64,000 nt of DNA from Choristoneura fumiferana. Lineage: Eukaryota > Arthropoda > Insecta > Lepidoptera > Tortricidae. The stretch covers positions 18,592,850 to 18,656,849 of the forward strand of contig NC_133479.1 in assembly GCF_025370935.1 (NCBI RefSeq), in the 5' to 3' direction. The notes beneath the pieces were generated by a model. It made no database searches, was not told the DNA's origin, and worked only from the letters and a program-made list of their open reading frames with translations. The position numbers and the translations under genes were made by a program. Below are positions 11,920-23,980 of this stretch, in pieces (the first letter of the stretch is position 1; the number at the start of each line of letters is the position of its first letter).

Positions 11920-12682
11920 CCTTAAAGTGTTATTTTTTTATAGATACTTAATCTATTTATTGTTACGAAAAAAAGAAACTTTCTGCCAAGCTTCTTGTAG
12001 TACATTTTTCTTGGCAACGATGGTCTTTTCATAGGCCCCTTTGCGGCCTACTCACATGATAAAAGTTTTAAGTTACAAAATAATAGCTCATCGTAAGTGA
12101 CAGTTACTACTTTTTGATACACTAAAATTAACACTCGTATGTGCATTTTGGCGACAAAATCTACTCAAACATGAACATGACATGTCATTTTAAATGCCTA
12201 CAGAGCTGCAGTCGCTGAATTGCTGCAAAACAACACATAACGGAAGATGCAAGAAGCATTACAATCCAGTATCTTAATCCATGGGCTTAAGGCTTCAAAT
12301 GAATCTAAATGCAGTTAAGAAAATTAAATCAATGTCAGCGCTGAGGACAAAAAGTTTGCAAATTGATTTGGAGTAGCAAATTGCTTGCGGTGCCTTGGCC
12401 TTTATTACGTAATGCAAAGGGAATTTATTGAAACAAAAAATAAGCTTGCAGCCGTGGCAAAAAATTGACGTCTTGGGGTCATTAAATCTTTCTTTTCTTG
12501 AGATGACTTAAAATTAAATGTTTATCACACATGTGAGATTCGTAGCTAAGTATTTAAAAGAATTCCAACAGGAGCTCTTGTAAATAACAACTTGGTTATG
12601 GAAGGTATGCTAATCAAACCGAAAATCTAAATATTTTTGTTTGTTAGATATATTTTTTACTAACTTTGTACATTAATTACCA

Positions 12683-12806
12683 AGGACCGGTTTCATAGCT
12701 ATACATTTAGAGATTTTACTATGTAACAATGCCAGATGAGATGAAATATCTGTTTATATTGTCATAAAATATCGTGAACTTAACACACCGTGTTGAAACC
12801 AGTCCT
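12683..12806. mobile_element. Short palindromic MITE
   Basis: AGGACCGGTTTCA at the left end is mirrored by TGAAACCAGTCCT at the right end (one mismatch in 13). The 124-bp unit is AT-rich and non-coding. Confidence 0.45.
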
Positions 12807-13457
12807 AATTTTATTCAATTATGGTTACATTATATAAGAATATTCTCATGTTTGAAAACACTGCGTGCTTTTATTTTTCATATTTAAAAGTCTGGTATTA
12901 ATTATCTGGATATTACAGTTTTTCCTTTATTTTAGCATGCTAATTTTCAATATAGCGCAAAGTAGCAATAGTTTACAAATAACCTTGATAATCGTTATAC
13001 TTTTCATACAATGCTTAATCGTTTAAAAACATAACTTTCATCATTAGGGGCTTATACTCGTAAATGGCGGTGCTGAGCACTTTTCTTGATTATGAGGCTG
13101 AGAAATAATTTTCTTGAGTATGATATTGTTATAAAATCTTAAAATAATAGCGTTCAATTGCTATGGACAACTGACACGTAATCAAACTGTTCAATTGTAC
13201 AACTGCCATTAATCATTCCACGTAATTTAGCTTTAGTAATAATGATTTAATATTAATTTAATAATAATGTCCAGGGCTCCTGGCTTAAGAGATCATTAGG
13301 CCATCAGCCATCTTGTTGTACGTTAGGGATTATTTTGCTTTTGTTAAAGTTCTATAACTAAATTGATTTACGACGTACATTACATGTAAAATAGAAGGTC
13401 ATAGCTCATTAGGTACAGCGAGAGATATATAAAATTAATCGAGATGACAGCTTCAAT

Positions 13458-13660
13458 GTCAAAGTCAAAGTCAAAATATCTTTATTCAATTTAGGCTATA
13501 ACAAGCGAAAAATGAATGAATGTCAAAAAAAAAACTACCACCGGTGCAGAAAAACTTCTGTTGAGAGGAATCCGGCAAGAAACTCGACGAGGTATATATT
13601 TTTCTTAAACAGATTTACAATATTAAGTATTAAATGATATCTATATGTACATTACAAGTA
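13458..13660 (-). mobile_element. LINE 3' end, (TTTGAC)n-tailed
   Basis: The minus strand ends TTGAATAAAGATATTTTGAC followed by repeated TTTGAC units, preceded by a 'cgagtttcttgccggatt' block. The same arrangement occurs on the plus strand at 23005-23177, so both are 3' ends of one non-LTR family with a hexamer tail. Confidence 0.7.
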
Positions 13661-14089
13661 TTTAACACAACTTTATTTTTAACACAGTAGGTTCACTATT
13701 TGTAAGGACCACTAATGCGGATCGGAATTATTTCCAAATATCCCTATCCATGATATAATAATTAACTTTATAATACGCCTTAGATATTAATGTCTTCTTG
13801 ACAAATGTTACCTTATCCTTGATTAACTACATTATAAAGTATTTTTTGATACAAGCAAAATGCCGTAAGTCGTGGCATAATGGCGTAACTTTCAACTTTG
13901 TCCTATAGACATATTTTTTATTTAGTTTTTCTTTAATGCCGCAATTGACCAACGGATGATTCAAAGCTCTGCGTATGTTCTAACGGACCGAACGTTTCAG
14001 TACACATCCGGGATCGGTCACATGTATAACCTCAAAATTCCATATAACTTTAAAGTATGTCGCGTTACAACAAATAAATAAACATTTAC

Positions 14090-14167
14090 CTTGCAGCCCT
14101 CGCAGGTGAAAGCGCCGAAGTGGAAGCCGGCCGCTGGCTCCCCGCAAACTTTGCATTGTTGGTTCAT
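14090..14167 (-). CDS. kni/knrl: Knirps-family orphan nuclear receptor, first zinc-finger exon (partial)
   Basis: The minus strand encodes 26 residues starting MNQQ, with the core CKVCGEPAAGFHFGAFTC followed by EGCK. Cysteines 5, 8, 22 and 25 are the four zinc ligands of the first finger of a nuclear-receptor DNA-binding domain, and CEGCK is the start of the P-box. The MNQ-CKVCGEPAAGFHFGAF start is characteristic of the insect knirps/knirps-related/eagle group (NR0A), DNA-binding receptors without a ligand-binding domain that act as nuclear transcriptional repressors in patterning. I chose the ATG at 14167 because family members start MNQ at this point. The exon ends in phase 0 after Lys26 at a donor reading AAG|gtaaatg. 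The rest of the domain (family members continue with SFF) is not visible at lower coordinates and must lie outside the window. Which paralogue this is cannot be decided from 26 residues. Confidence 0.93.
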
Positions 14168-14226
14168 CTGCAAAAAATGTACGCCATTACAATAATGCCG
14201 CAAGTTAAACTGAAAATGATGTGAAA
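14168..14226 (-). promoter_or_regulatory. Two candidate splice acceptors upstream of the receptor exon
   Basis: On the minus strand an acceptor reading cattttttgcag ends directly before the ATG (AG at 14168-14169). A second, with a better pyrimidine tract (cacatcattttcag, AG at 14210-14211), lies exactly 42 nt further upstream. The 42 nt between them are 14 codons in frame with the receptor and contain no stop. Either a 5'-UTR exon is spliced just at or near the ATG, or an upstream coding exon could add an N-terminal extension. Family knowledge favours translation from the MNQ methionine. Confidence 0.6.
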
Positions 14227-14314
14227 TGAAGAAAAAAAATATTTGTCAAAATTAGGCACAACAAGAAAAATATATTCAAATTTGAAACAATCGAACAACT
14301 TTACATAATTTTAC

Positions 14315-14512
14315 ATGTTAAAAAACATCACGCCTGTATTCGGAGGCAATTTTAGCAAGTTTAGGGTTGTTTATGTATGACAAATTAAGTGACAGGTTGC
14401 TAGACTGTCGCCTTCGGTATACCTTAACTTATATCATTTGTCGCCTCTTACGACACGAGGAAGAAATGGAATCCGAGAAAGGGGTATTATTCTAACCCGA
14501 CACGACACGGGG
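14315..14512. repeat. Dispersed LINE-like fragment next to the receptor exon
   Basis: Blocks reading 'catcacgcctgtattc', 'gacaggttgctagactgtcgcc' and 'cgcctcttacgacac...ggaa...cgacacgg' recur partly at 34308-34440 and 44738-44880. This is typical of an old lepidopteran LINE 3' region. It lies only 0.1-0.3 kb upstream of the exon. Confidence 0.45.
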
Positions 14513-14517
14513 AATAC

Positions 14518-14705
14518 ATTTATTAAGAATAAACGAGCAATATATATATTTCGGGGATCTCGGAAACGTCTCCAACGATTTCGATGAAATTTAGTATGTA
14601 GGGGTTTTCGGGGATGAAAAATCGATCTAGCTTGGTCTTATCTCTGGGATAACGCTTGTTATTGAGTTTTAGTCCGAGCAAAGCTCGGTCGCCCTGTTAC
14701 TACAT
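14518..14705 (+). mobile_element. Helitron-like fragment ending in CCGAGC hairpin
   Basis: The 'atatatatttcggggatctcggaaacg' and 'gatttcgatgaaattt' blocks lead to a perfect CCGAGC-aaa-GCTCGG hairpin at 14674-14688 followed by a short tail. This family is very frequent in Lepidoptera. The Helitron label is inference from the terminal hairpin. Confidence 0.5.
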
Positions 14706-16400
14706 AATTAAGAACGAGTAAAAAGGAAGACAGAAACGAAAGAAACATTGTTGCCGCAAGAAGCACAAAAGACGCACTCAGCGTTTTGTCACAAGCCGCG
14801 GCGATGGTTTTCAGGATGGCCCTTTAACTTATAATATATAATAAAATCTAACCTAATTAAGCCGTGATGTGATAAAATCGTTAGAGAACGGCATTAACAT
14901 GATAGCTAATCCAAAGGAAAAAAATATTAATTTCGTAGCGAGTACGTGGATCTAAATTGTAAATATTGTAATTGATGTAATGTTGATCATATATTTAAAG
15001 ATGTACAAACGTGAATATACTACGTAAGTAACATATAACCAGCCAGTAATATAAAAAAAGAAATTATCATATAAACAATCCTAATAAATCTGTTCTACCA
15101 AGATGATATGAGTTTCGTGGGACCCTAAAAGCTCGTTTTGGTAATAAGATATACTTTTCGTTGAATATTACAGTCATAAAGAAGGAAGTGAATTTGGTTT
15201 TTGCTTAAATTATTTACTGATATTGATTTCACGTTTATATTGATGACATTTTTGCGAACATCTAACATGTTAAGTACCAATGTCAAGTTGAGTTTATATT
15301 ATGTACATTTTTAAAGCAACAAGATACGGATGCATGCATCGATGCTAAAGTAATACCTTGAAATAATGTAAAATTGTATAGAAGAAATTGAAACATTTCA
15401 ATATTGCCAGTATTCAGTATTGCTTCTTCTCGGTTTTCTCTGTATGTGGACGATATACGGACATAGTATATTTTATTGTTTCACATAATGAAGTAATTGA
15501 TTTTTTTAAGTATTTAACCATTACAACTTTCTTGCAATAAAGACTGCAACTTAGCTGGAAATTTCGTTCCACAATAAAAAAAATGTGTAAAAATGTATGT
15601 AATGTTAAATTCCTACCATATTTCTCAACTTTCTCAATTCAAAAATTGGTAACGCGAACCACAAAACCCTTACACGCGTTCACATTTTTTACACACTCCC
15701 CATATTTATCGAGCATTGTCGCATCAGACACTTGGGCATGACAGCATCACTTCCTACTCGAAGCCCAGCACTCAAGTGTTATCTCACTTGAGAACCGATG
15801 AGCTCGAAAAATTGGATGCTGCCTAAAAAATTAAAGCAAACATGGTAGTCACGATTGTAAATTCGAGTGCCATCGAACTCGAAGGTCGTTCCGTTAATAT
15901 AAGTACAAAATGTCAAGTTGGGTTTGAAATTTTCTAGTTACCGTGTTTTGTTTGCTGTAAGTGGAGATACAACAGTTTTGTAAGTGTGGTTCGTAAGAAA
16001 TCAAAATTGCTTTACAATTCAGAGATTACACGTTTGCATTTTTGAATTTAATGCAATAGTCAAACTTTAAAAATAGCCACAATGTGTGTACGTAATAAAA
16101 ATGTCTTAATACATAGAATGTCAAAAATAAAAATACATTTTAAAAGCTAAAAGGTAAAAATAATATTTAGATCACTAGCAAACTAGAATAAATAATCAGT
16201 GAACTAATACATTTTTTTTTCTCACGCGTTCTGCTTGTCAAGTGACACAGCAATATTTAGTTACGTTGAGTAAATAATTACGCGGTAATTTTGTCATTAC
16301 CTAAACTTCGAGAGACTTGAACTTAGCAAACATTAAGTATCTCTACGTGATGCTTCAGCTCTGTTCGTTGAATCATGATCATAATTATGCGACGTATATT
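14706..16400. other. No gene; NK2/Snail-like dyad at 15771-15792
   Basis: No coding or RNA gene is seen. The stretch contains CTCAAGTG-ttatct-CACTTGAG at 15771-15792, a perfect 8-bp dyad, and a related CACTTG word at 15729. Confidence 0.4.
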
Positions 16401-16418
16401 ATGTAAATAACATTAGAC

Positions 16419-16736
16419 AGCAAAAAAAAGCCGTGGTGGCCTAGTGGTTTGACCTATCGCCTCTCAAGCAGAGGGTCGTGGGTTCAAACCCCGGCTCGCA
16501 CCTCTGAGTTTTTCGAAATTCATGTGCGGAATTACATTTGAAATTCACCACGAGCTTTACGGTGAAAGAAACATCGTGAAGGAACCTGCACAACAAACCT
16601 GCGAAGCAATTCAACGGTGTGTGTGAAGTTCCCAATCCGCACTGGGCCCGCGTGGGAACTACTGCCCAAGCCCTCTCATTCCGAGAGGAGCCCTGTGCCC
16701 TGCAGTGGGACGTATATAGGCTGGGATGATGATGAT
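16419..16736 (+). mobile_element. Full-length tRNA-headed SINE with RTE-like tail (family A)
   Basis: The 5' part has Pol III box-like words (TGGCCTAGTGG at 16436, GGTTCAAACC at 16481-16490). The 3' part reads 'gtgggacgtatataggctgggatgatgatg', similar to the 3' ends of the RTE LINE copies here. It is flanked by 18-bp direct repeats (16401-16418 and 16737-16754, one mismatch), so both ends of the insertion are present. Further copies lie at 22299, 28562, 41472, 43922, 54708 and 62967. Confidence 0.85.
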
Positions 16737-17194
16737 ATGTAAATAACATTGGACTGATTTAACCATCTACTTACTGAAGTGTATAAAAAAATTAACAATG
16801 AAAAAAAGAGGATAGTAGGACATAAATATACAGTTGACGCGTTTTGTTAAAATTCAATGTTGGAAATTGGCTTACATTTATATTGCACTAAAACAACTAA
16901 AAATAACAGTGGTGTGTTAAAATTATCTAACATAACGATGTTATTTACTGAGAATTACAAAAATGCGCATCGCCCGCATATGCGGCAAAAGGACAAAATA
17001 ATATTTGTCACACTATCAAATAGGTCAGTTGATGATTTGTTCATTATGTCATAAACGCTTGACTGTGCGATTCAACTGCTATTAGGATGATTTATGTACT
17101 AACAGCTTCACACACTGTCCAGTTTATTATATTTTTGTGACTAAATGATTTGACTGCATAAAAATATGTGTGATTTTAACCCCTTAACCTTAAC

Positions 17195-17379
17195 TTGCCC
17201 GAATTTCATTTGCCCGATTTTCACTAGTTTTTTTTAAATGTCATCATATAGAATGCAATCCGTTAGGTTAGGTTAATTTAATATCAACTCTGAAGAAATT
17301 ACTATTTCAGAAATAAATTACTTTATGGTAAATGAAAATTCTAGAAAACGATACATTCGGGCATATGACATTCGGGCAA
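17195..17379. mobile_element. Small TIR element (TTGCCCGAA ends)
   Basis: TTGCCCGAATTTCATTTGCC at 17195 is mirrored by ATTCGGGCATATGACATTCGGGCAA ending at 17379. Each arm itself contains two TGCCCGAA words. The 185-bp unit is non-coding. Confidence 0.6.
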
Positions 17380-17386
17380 ACGATAG

Positions 17387-20300
17387 AGAACCGACTTTAA
17401 CAAATAAATTAGTTTTTTTGGTTCTGTTCCCATTCTTTCACCCAACTTAGATCTCTAGCATCTTTGCTTTCTTGACTTGAAGTAAGAAACTTCCTTGAAG
17501 AAAATTTTATATGACTATATACGAGCATAATATAGCTGGCAACGGGAAAATTGACATTTTAGCGAGGGAAAATAGAGCAAAACCCAGTGTAATAGCCGCT
17601 GATGCGCAAGTACATTTTGTTCACATAAAGTGCACTAGTTAAATATCCTTTTCCTAACATTGTTACGTTAAAAACACAGTAACTGTAGTTGGGAAACCTC
17701 CAAAACCAACAGATCGAGATCGCGTGTGAACAATGTGTGTTTTAACTAAACCGATTTCCTCGTTCATCTCAGGAACGAGTTCACATATTTATGAAAACAA
17801 AATAAAATGTGTTGCCACAATAATAATACGTTCGGAGCTAACGAGATGGCGTGACTGGACACTGTTAACTTATCCGACTTTTTTTCCTTTTTTTTTTCTT
17901 TTGTAATAATTCGCTCAAAGAACGCGATGACGGATTGAGTGCAACCTGCGCGCGCAAACACGACAGCCTGGACCGTTTAATGGGTTTCGTCGGAAATTCT
18001 CGATGAAAAATTTAAAGTTTCTCGTCGAACCGTGTAGGCATAAATGTAGGTTTCTTTTGACAGTTGTTTTTGTTTTTAATAACTCACGCCAACGGTAGAA
18101 CGGGACTCTTGCTAATTTTTATTAGCTATTAAATATTCATGAATTCATTTGTTTATGTTTATGCGTTTATGTGATGATGTGTATGCTTATATGATGTGTT
18201 TTTTTAGCAAATTACTACCTTTAAGTATTAGTATCCATCCTTAGGTATTTCTAAATTCAGTTAAAATTATTTTAAAAGACGGTATTTACTTGCTACGTAG
18301 TCGTTTTGTTAGCTTTGACAATCATTACCTGTTTTTTTATTTCGACTTCGCTCTTATAACGTTCACACATTATTAACACCACGTATCGTAAAAACACACG
18401 AATCCATTCCAAAAGCATTTTTATTTATCTCATCGTTATCCCAAGTACACTCAGCCCCAAACACCACTCCAAAACCATATTTATTCGAGCCGATAACTCA
18501 ACGTCCTTAATTTGTTCAGGGATCGATATACGACGTCAAACTTAAGTTTTATAAATTGACCCGATTTTATCGCAACATGCATCTCCGAAATGACTGTATG
18601 AATGATATATCAAAGTCCAAAATTTAGGTTGCAATCTTAATAATTTTATCTGATTATTGCCATGCGAGATACGTCACTTTAATTAAGTAATTCTTTCGAC
18701 TGAAGTTAAATCATTGTTGATTGTATCTTTCTCGTACTTAAATGTGCGTTTTTGGTTGAAATACAAATGAATGGTATTTATCATGCGGTAACTATACCGT
18801 AATTATTGTTTTGATTGCGTGGTGTTGCCTGAATGCGCAGACGCATATTTTACTTCACGCTGTTCTCTGATTTAAATATACATTGTTTTAAGAAGACAAT
18901 TTTCAAAAAAGTAGAAAATTATATTAAAAACGAAAAATAAATAAAAATTTAAAACTTTTCTACAAAAAAAAAGAAGAATAAAAAAGCATTTGTATTATCA
19001 ACATGTCTAAAGACAGAGGCAGTGATCTAATTCTTCAAATGTCGAACAAAAATGTCGTATCCTTCGAAAACCACAAAACGATAAAGCATTTTAAAAATAG
19101 TTTTTATTAAATCGATGAAATCGAGGACGTTTTGAAGAAAGATCGGGTCAGAAGTACTCTAAACCGACGTGCATGCATGGAAATATTGATGGTAGAGGAA
19201 GCGAGAGTTGTATGCCAGGATCGTAGCAAGTGGAAGGATGTAGTCTCTGCCTATGACTACCCCGTTGGGAAAGGGGCGTGATTTTATGTATGTAATGTTG
19301 TGTTAAATTATTAAACCTGGTTTTGGGATAACAATTCCATTCATTTTGTCTGTACATAACCCTGAGTAAACAGTTAATTTAGATTAGAGTTATAATATGT
19401 ATAGTAACTCGAGGGAGTGCCCGCTTTGGTAAAACAAATTATATTTTTTACTAATAAACTCTAAACTATCGTAACTACACTTAAACCATTCTCCAGAATA
19501 CCATAAAGAGCTTGAAAACAATAGTCGCAATATTTAATACGATTAAAGCTAACAGAAAACCAGAAGTTGTTAAGCGCATGCGCCGAGGGCTAATCGGCAA
19601 CGTTGATTGACGAAAACAATATGCAATTTGCAACAAGCGAAAGATGTAGGGCTGAAGCGTGCAATAAAACATGCCCGTATGTTGTGTGGTACAAAATGTT
19701 GCATTATTTATTTATTTATTTGATTCGGTACAATTACATATTGTAAACAACACAGAGGAAATTAACATACATAAATGGAAACAATTACAGTGTCTACAAT
19801 ACAATTACAATTGCACTCAACATTCATGCACACAAATTACTATTAATTTTTATTTTACTTCTACCAAAATAACTATTGCAACAACCTTTCAAAACCACTT
19901 CTGATTTTTTTATATAAAATACACGGGCATGTAATATTAACGATGAAAGTAAGACTATCTACCTTGCGAAAATTTCTATTTTACTTACTTTTAGCTACGT
20001 TTGGTTTATAAATACAATTCTTCTCCAGGCACTCATGGCGTTTTAAGAGATGCATGAATATACATTCCTTATTTTGTTACTATAATTATAAAATAGAAAA
20101 TGTTGTTGAGCGCGAAACGCTTAGTATACTGATGGTGATAGCTTGACCTGTGATTTTTATATTATTTAATGTAAAGTCGGTTGATGGGTCTGATTCATAT
20201 CACAGTATGGCTTTTACTATTTTTGTCCAGCTGCTAAATTAAATTTATTCATAAATTTACGCTAATGGCCTTGCAACTCCGCCATTATTATATTTATTTC

Positions 20301-22290
20301 ATTATTACACCTCGGTTTAAACTCCGCTTCCTCTTATAACCCAGACAACAAGCAGCAAACATCCAAAACGGCATCGATTGGCAACTTAAACCAATACACG
20401 TCATTGCAAGAAAGGGAATACATCGAAAAAGGCATTTCTAAACTTGGCCAGCCTGATCCCGTGGCGATTTGCATGTCGCGGCCAGATTTACAACGAACGG
20501 CGTTATGCAATATGGTGTGAAGAAAATATCTGCAATGGAGTACTGTCATACATTATAGGTACATATATGTGGGAACCTGGTTCGTGAATGAAACGTAGCA
20601 GTAGTTTTAAGCCTTTATTGGCAAGCGAATTTGAAAAATTGATACAAATCGTAAGAATTACGTCAGAAAAAATACAATCAACACACACGCCCGTTTACGT
20701 TCGTCGTAGGTACGTCATCAACTGCCATAACATCTCATTTTTTCTTCACTCAAACTCAGTATTCATATATAGTGTGGAGCGTGGTATGCGTGTATTGAAG
20801 CGTGATGAGATGATGTACGTTTGAATTTGAACGAAGAATGAATACTAAGTATATGTATACATAGAATACATACATATACAAAAGGTTCGTCATAATTTTT
20901 GAAGTAATAGTAGAATTAACATATTTAATTATTAAGTTAAATTCTTATTGTTATGACGCATTTAACTAGACAATAATCATAAAAGGTCTTTCGATTATAT
21001 TAAATTATTCCAATGCACCATTAATAACAAAACATAATAGATAAAATACGAATAAACTAATATTGTTTGATGCAAAAAATGCAGAACGCACCCGAAAAAA
21101 AATATGCAGACACGTTCTAAAACGTTACCTATGTAAGTAGTAGAAATGCATTGGTAATTTTTATTTCTATTTCTATTACTAATCATTAACACTATTATTA
21201 AATTCCTTTCTTTTTTTCAATAATTCAATACACAAAAGTGAAATAAAACTTTGATATTTCTGTTTTGCATAACACCATCCAATTGGGCCGCGTCAAAAAT
21301 GGTAGGAAGGGAAATTGTCTCACGTAGTGACGAACTGATGGTGGCTTTCTAAGGCTTTACTTGTAAAAGTGTTGAGTCCAATCCTCGTCAGGACTTGTAT
21401 GGGCTGGGAGCAATGACATGCAAGAAACATGGAGTTTATGCATAATTTATGTGTAATGTATAGGAAAATCTCGTTGAGTAATTTTGTAAAACGACCATTT
21501 ACGCTACGCTTGTGCCATACAAATTTCACGCAAAAATCCACTCTTTTTTGCTATAAATATTACGCGTTGTCTAGTTTATAGTTTGACACGTGTTGGGGAG
21601 GGAGGGTGACAATTGGGTCTGTGTGACATATTGAATTATGTCAAATTAGAAGAAACCGTGTTTGTAGATAATAAAAAAATGTGTGGCATAGTCATGGCTC
21701 TCTTGCACGTATGATTAAAATAATGAAATAAAAGGTTCATTCATATGCACCTTCAAAAATAACGGCTTAATTACTTAATCCAGAAGACGTTCGTTTCTTT
21801 CTTGCTTCTTCATTCCAACTTGCCCTTGACTGATAAAGAAAACTTCATACTTGTTCCTTATTTGATACAGTTTCATCCAAGTCGATCATTAATATTTCTG
21901 GCAGGCGTGGTCGATGGACGATACATTGCTACCATGGGTATTCGAACCAAAAGCATCATTACAAATTAAACGGCGATTTGCGATAGCGAAATGTTATTAA
22001 GAAATGTATTACGATTGAGACTAACTGTCTGGTGAGATAAAGAAATTAATGTGCAAAAATAAGAGGGCTTTCTCAAAAAATTAAATTAAAAAAGATAAAT
22101 GATTCCTTCATGCAGTAACATCACGAAATTTGATTTTGAATATCTCTACTAAAATTGCAAATGTTAATATAATGGTACAAATGAATTTGAATTAAATTGA
22201 ATTGATTTAATTTAATTGAATAAAATTAAAAATGACTTATCTAGAGCTCAATAGCAAAACAGTTTTTTTTTTTTTTATATAATTACGAAC
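17387..22290. other. No gene; AT-rich stretch with scattered repeats
   Basis: No coding exon is recognised. A (TTTA)n-led low-complexity block at 19705-19905 may be an old LINE 3' end. The piece 20330-20530 is less AT-rich, not repeated in the window, and contains ATTTGCAT (20468-20475). It could be a unique non-coding element. Confidence 0.35.
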
Positions 22291-22298
22291 TTTTTTTA

Positions 22299-22462
22299 AA
22301 TTACATTTAAAATTAACCACGAGTTTAACAGTAAAGGAAAATATTTCGAGGACACTTGCACAAATCTGCAAAGCATTTAATGGTGTGTGTGTGAAGATCC
22401 CAATCCGTACTAGGCCCGCGTGGGAACTAAATTTAGCCCTTTCATTCTGAAATGATGACGAT
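22299..22462 (+). mobile_element. SINE family A, decayed 5'-truncated copy
   Basis: It aligns by eye with the middle and 3' part of 16540-16690 ('accacgag', 'ggcccgcgtgggaact'). The tRNA head and final tail are missing. Confidence 0.6.
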
Positions 22463-23004
22463 AATTGCTTTTTAAGTTCTCAACTAAAAGGAAACTATCG
22501 GTTTTCTTTTTTACTATCCATGAGCATTTCTTTATGCAATCAATTAGTTTGAAGGCATTTACCATTTAGGGTAGTACCGTAAGATTATACCGTCCCTTGC
22601 GGTGCGTTGCTGCTTTAAGACTGATTGCTACGACACTCTTTTTTGTGCTAATAATAACTGTCCAGAAAAACCGCATGTGAACTTACAACGTTCTTACTCG
22701 TACGTCAATTTTGTAAGATGAAAGTAGCGTTGGTTCCTAATAGACGAGTTTAAAAAACAGACAAGTGAGGATTGGACTTACACACTTAGATTTCCGTATA
22801 TATATTACTAATAAATAAAATGGAGTAAAAAAAAAAAAAAGTTTCTTGAACATGTATTACATCACCTTTAATTTATATTTATATTTGTATTTTACAACCG
22901 TCAGCAAAAGACCGGTCGATACGTTATCATTGATTGTTTCTATAAATGTTCCGAATCCCAAGTTCATCGGACCATTGGCATTGTTTCTTGACAATTTCAA
23001 ACAG

Positions 23005-23177
23005 GTTTATAGATATCATTTAATAATATTGTAAATCTGTTTAAAAAAATATACCTCGTTGAGTTTCTTGCCGGATTCTTATCAACAGAGGTTTTCCGAA
23101 CCGGTGGTAGATTTTTTTTACATTCATAAGTGCCTGTTTTAGCCTAAATTGAATAAAGATATTTTGACTTTTGAGGT
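23005..23177 (+). mobile_element. LINE 3' end, second copy of the TTTGAC-tailed family
   Basis: It shares 'gatatcatttaata', 'gagtttcttgccggatt', 'ccggtggtag' and 'taaattgaataaagatattttgac' with the minus-strand copy at 13458-13660. Only one tail unit is present. Confidence 0.7.
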
Positions 23178-23796
23178 GCATATACATATTATAAACAATT
23201 CGCCACTTACGCTATTATTAACGGTAACCGTATTGAACTTGACAATAAACTACGCAAGTAAATTTACGTCATTATTTCACAGTAAAAAGTAGTACTGGGT
23301 ACAGTGGGTGAGTAAATTTCATTGCAAATTGTAATAATTGGAATCAAGTAAATATTGTACTTGTAGTTAAAATTCCTCCATAATTATGGCCTTAAACAAA
23401 AAGCTCAAAATGGAAGAATGAGGTAAGTGCAAAATATGAAACGTGTTATGACATACCTCAAAATAATGGCGTTTCAATTAAAATATTCTGAATAGCGTCA
23501 ACTTCGTTATAATTTCTTGATCTTGGGACGACTCAATCAAGCAGTTTAAAAAAAATAATAGTCCAATTAAACTCGTTATTTTTATTAACTTTTTACTTTC
23601 ATTGTCCTTTACGGATTTTAATAAAGAGAAATCGTATTTTAGATAAATAAAGACGTAATTTTACTGTCAGGTTTTAAAATTCCGGTTAACTCGCTAATTA
23701 GTGATCGCTATCGTAATTGAGCGAACTTCGTCAATATAGATATTAACGCGGATGAAGAACGGTATACGCGTCAGGAGTAAACAACGTGCTCAGGGG

Positions 23797-23920
23797 GGCT
23801 ACTACGAAACTTGAAAATCGAAATTCGTATCGTCCCATCTCTGTCACTCTCGTATTAAATAATATGAACGTCAGCGGGACGGCAAGATAAGAAGTTTGAA
23901 TTTTGCAGTTTGTAGTGATA
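23797..23920. mobile_element. Hairpin MITE (ACTACGAA...TTCGTAGT family), copy 1
   Basis: The left arm 'ggctactacgaaacttgaaaatcg' pairs with the right arm near 23890-23918. The central words 'cgtattaaataatatgaacgtcagcgggacgg' match the other copies at 36968, 44288/44645, 50580 and 61798. Confidence 0.65.
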
Positions 23921-23939
23921 AGCGGTAATGTTTCGTGTG

Positions 23940-23980
23940 TTCTGCCTACCCCATTTTTGTGTGTGTGTGTGTGTGTGTAG
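23940..23980. repeat. (GT)n microsatellite in LINE-like sequence
   Basis: Ten GT units occur at 23959-23978, next to the words CTGCCTACCCCATTT that resemble the reverse of 34336-34356. Confidence 0.6.

Noticed and set aside
11458..11951. Open frames on both strands in GC-rich sequence
   Set aside because: They come from the inverted-repeat structure of the element at 11624-11919.
14018..14203. 61-codon open frame around the zinc finger taken as a whole gene
   Set aside because: Splice signals bound the exon at 14090 and at 14167 or 14209; the flanking residues are intron translation.
16441..16749. 102-codon minus-strand open frame
   Set aside because: It is the antisense reading of the full-length SINE at 16419-16736.
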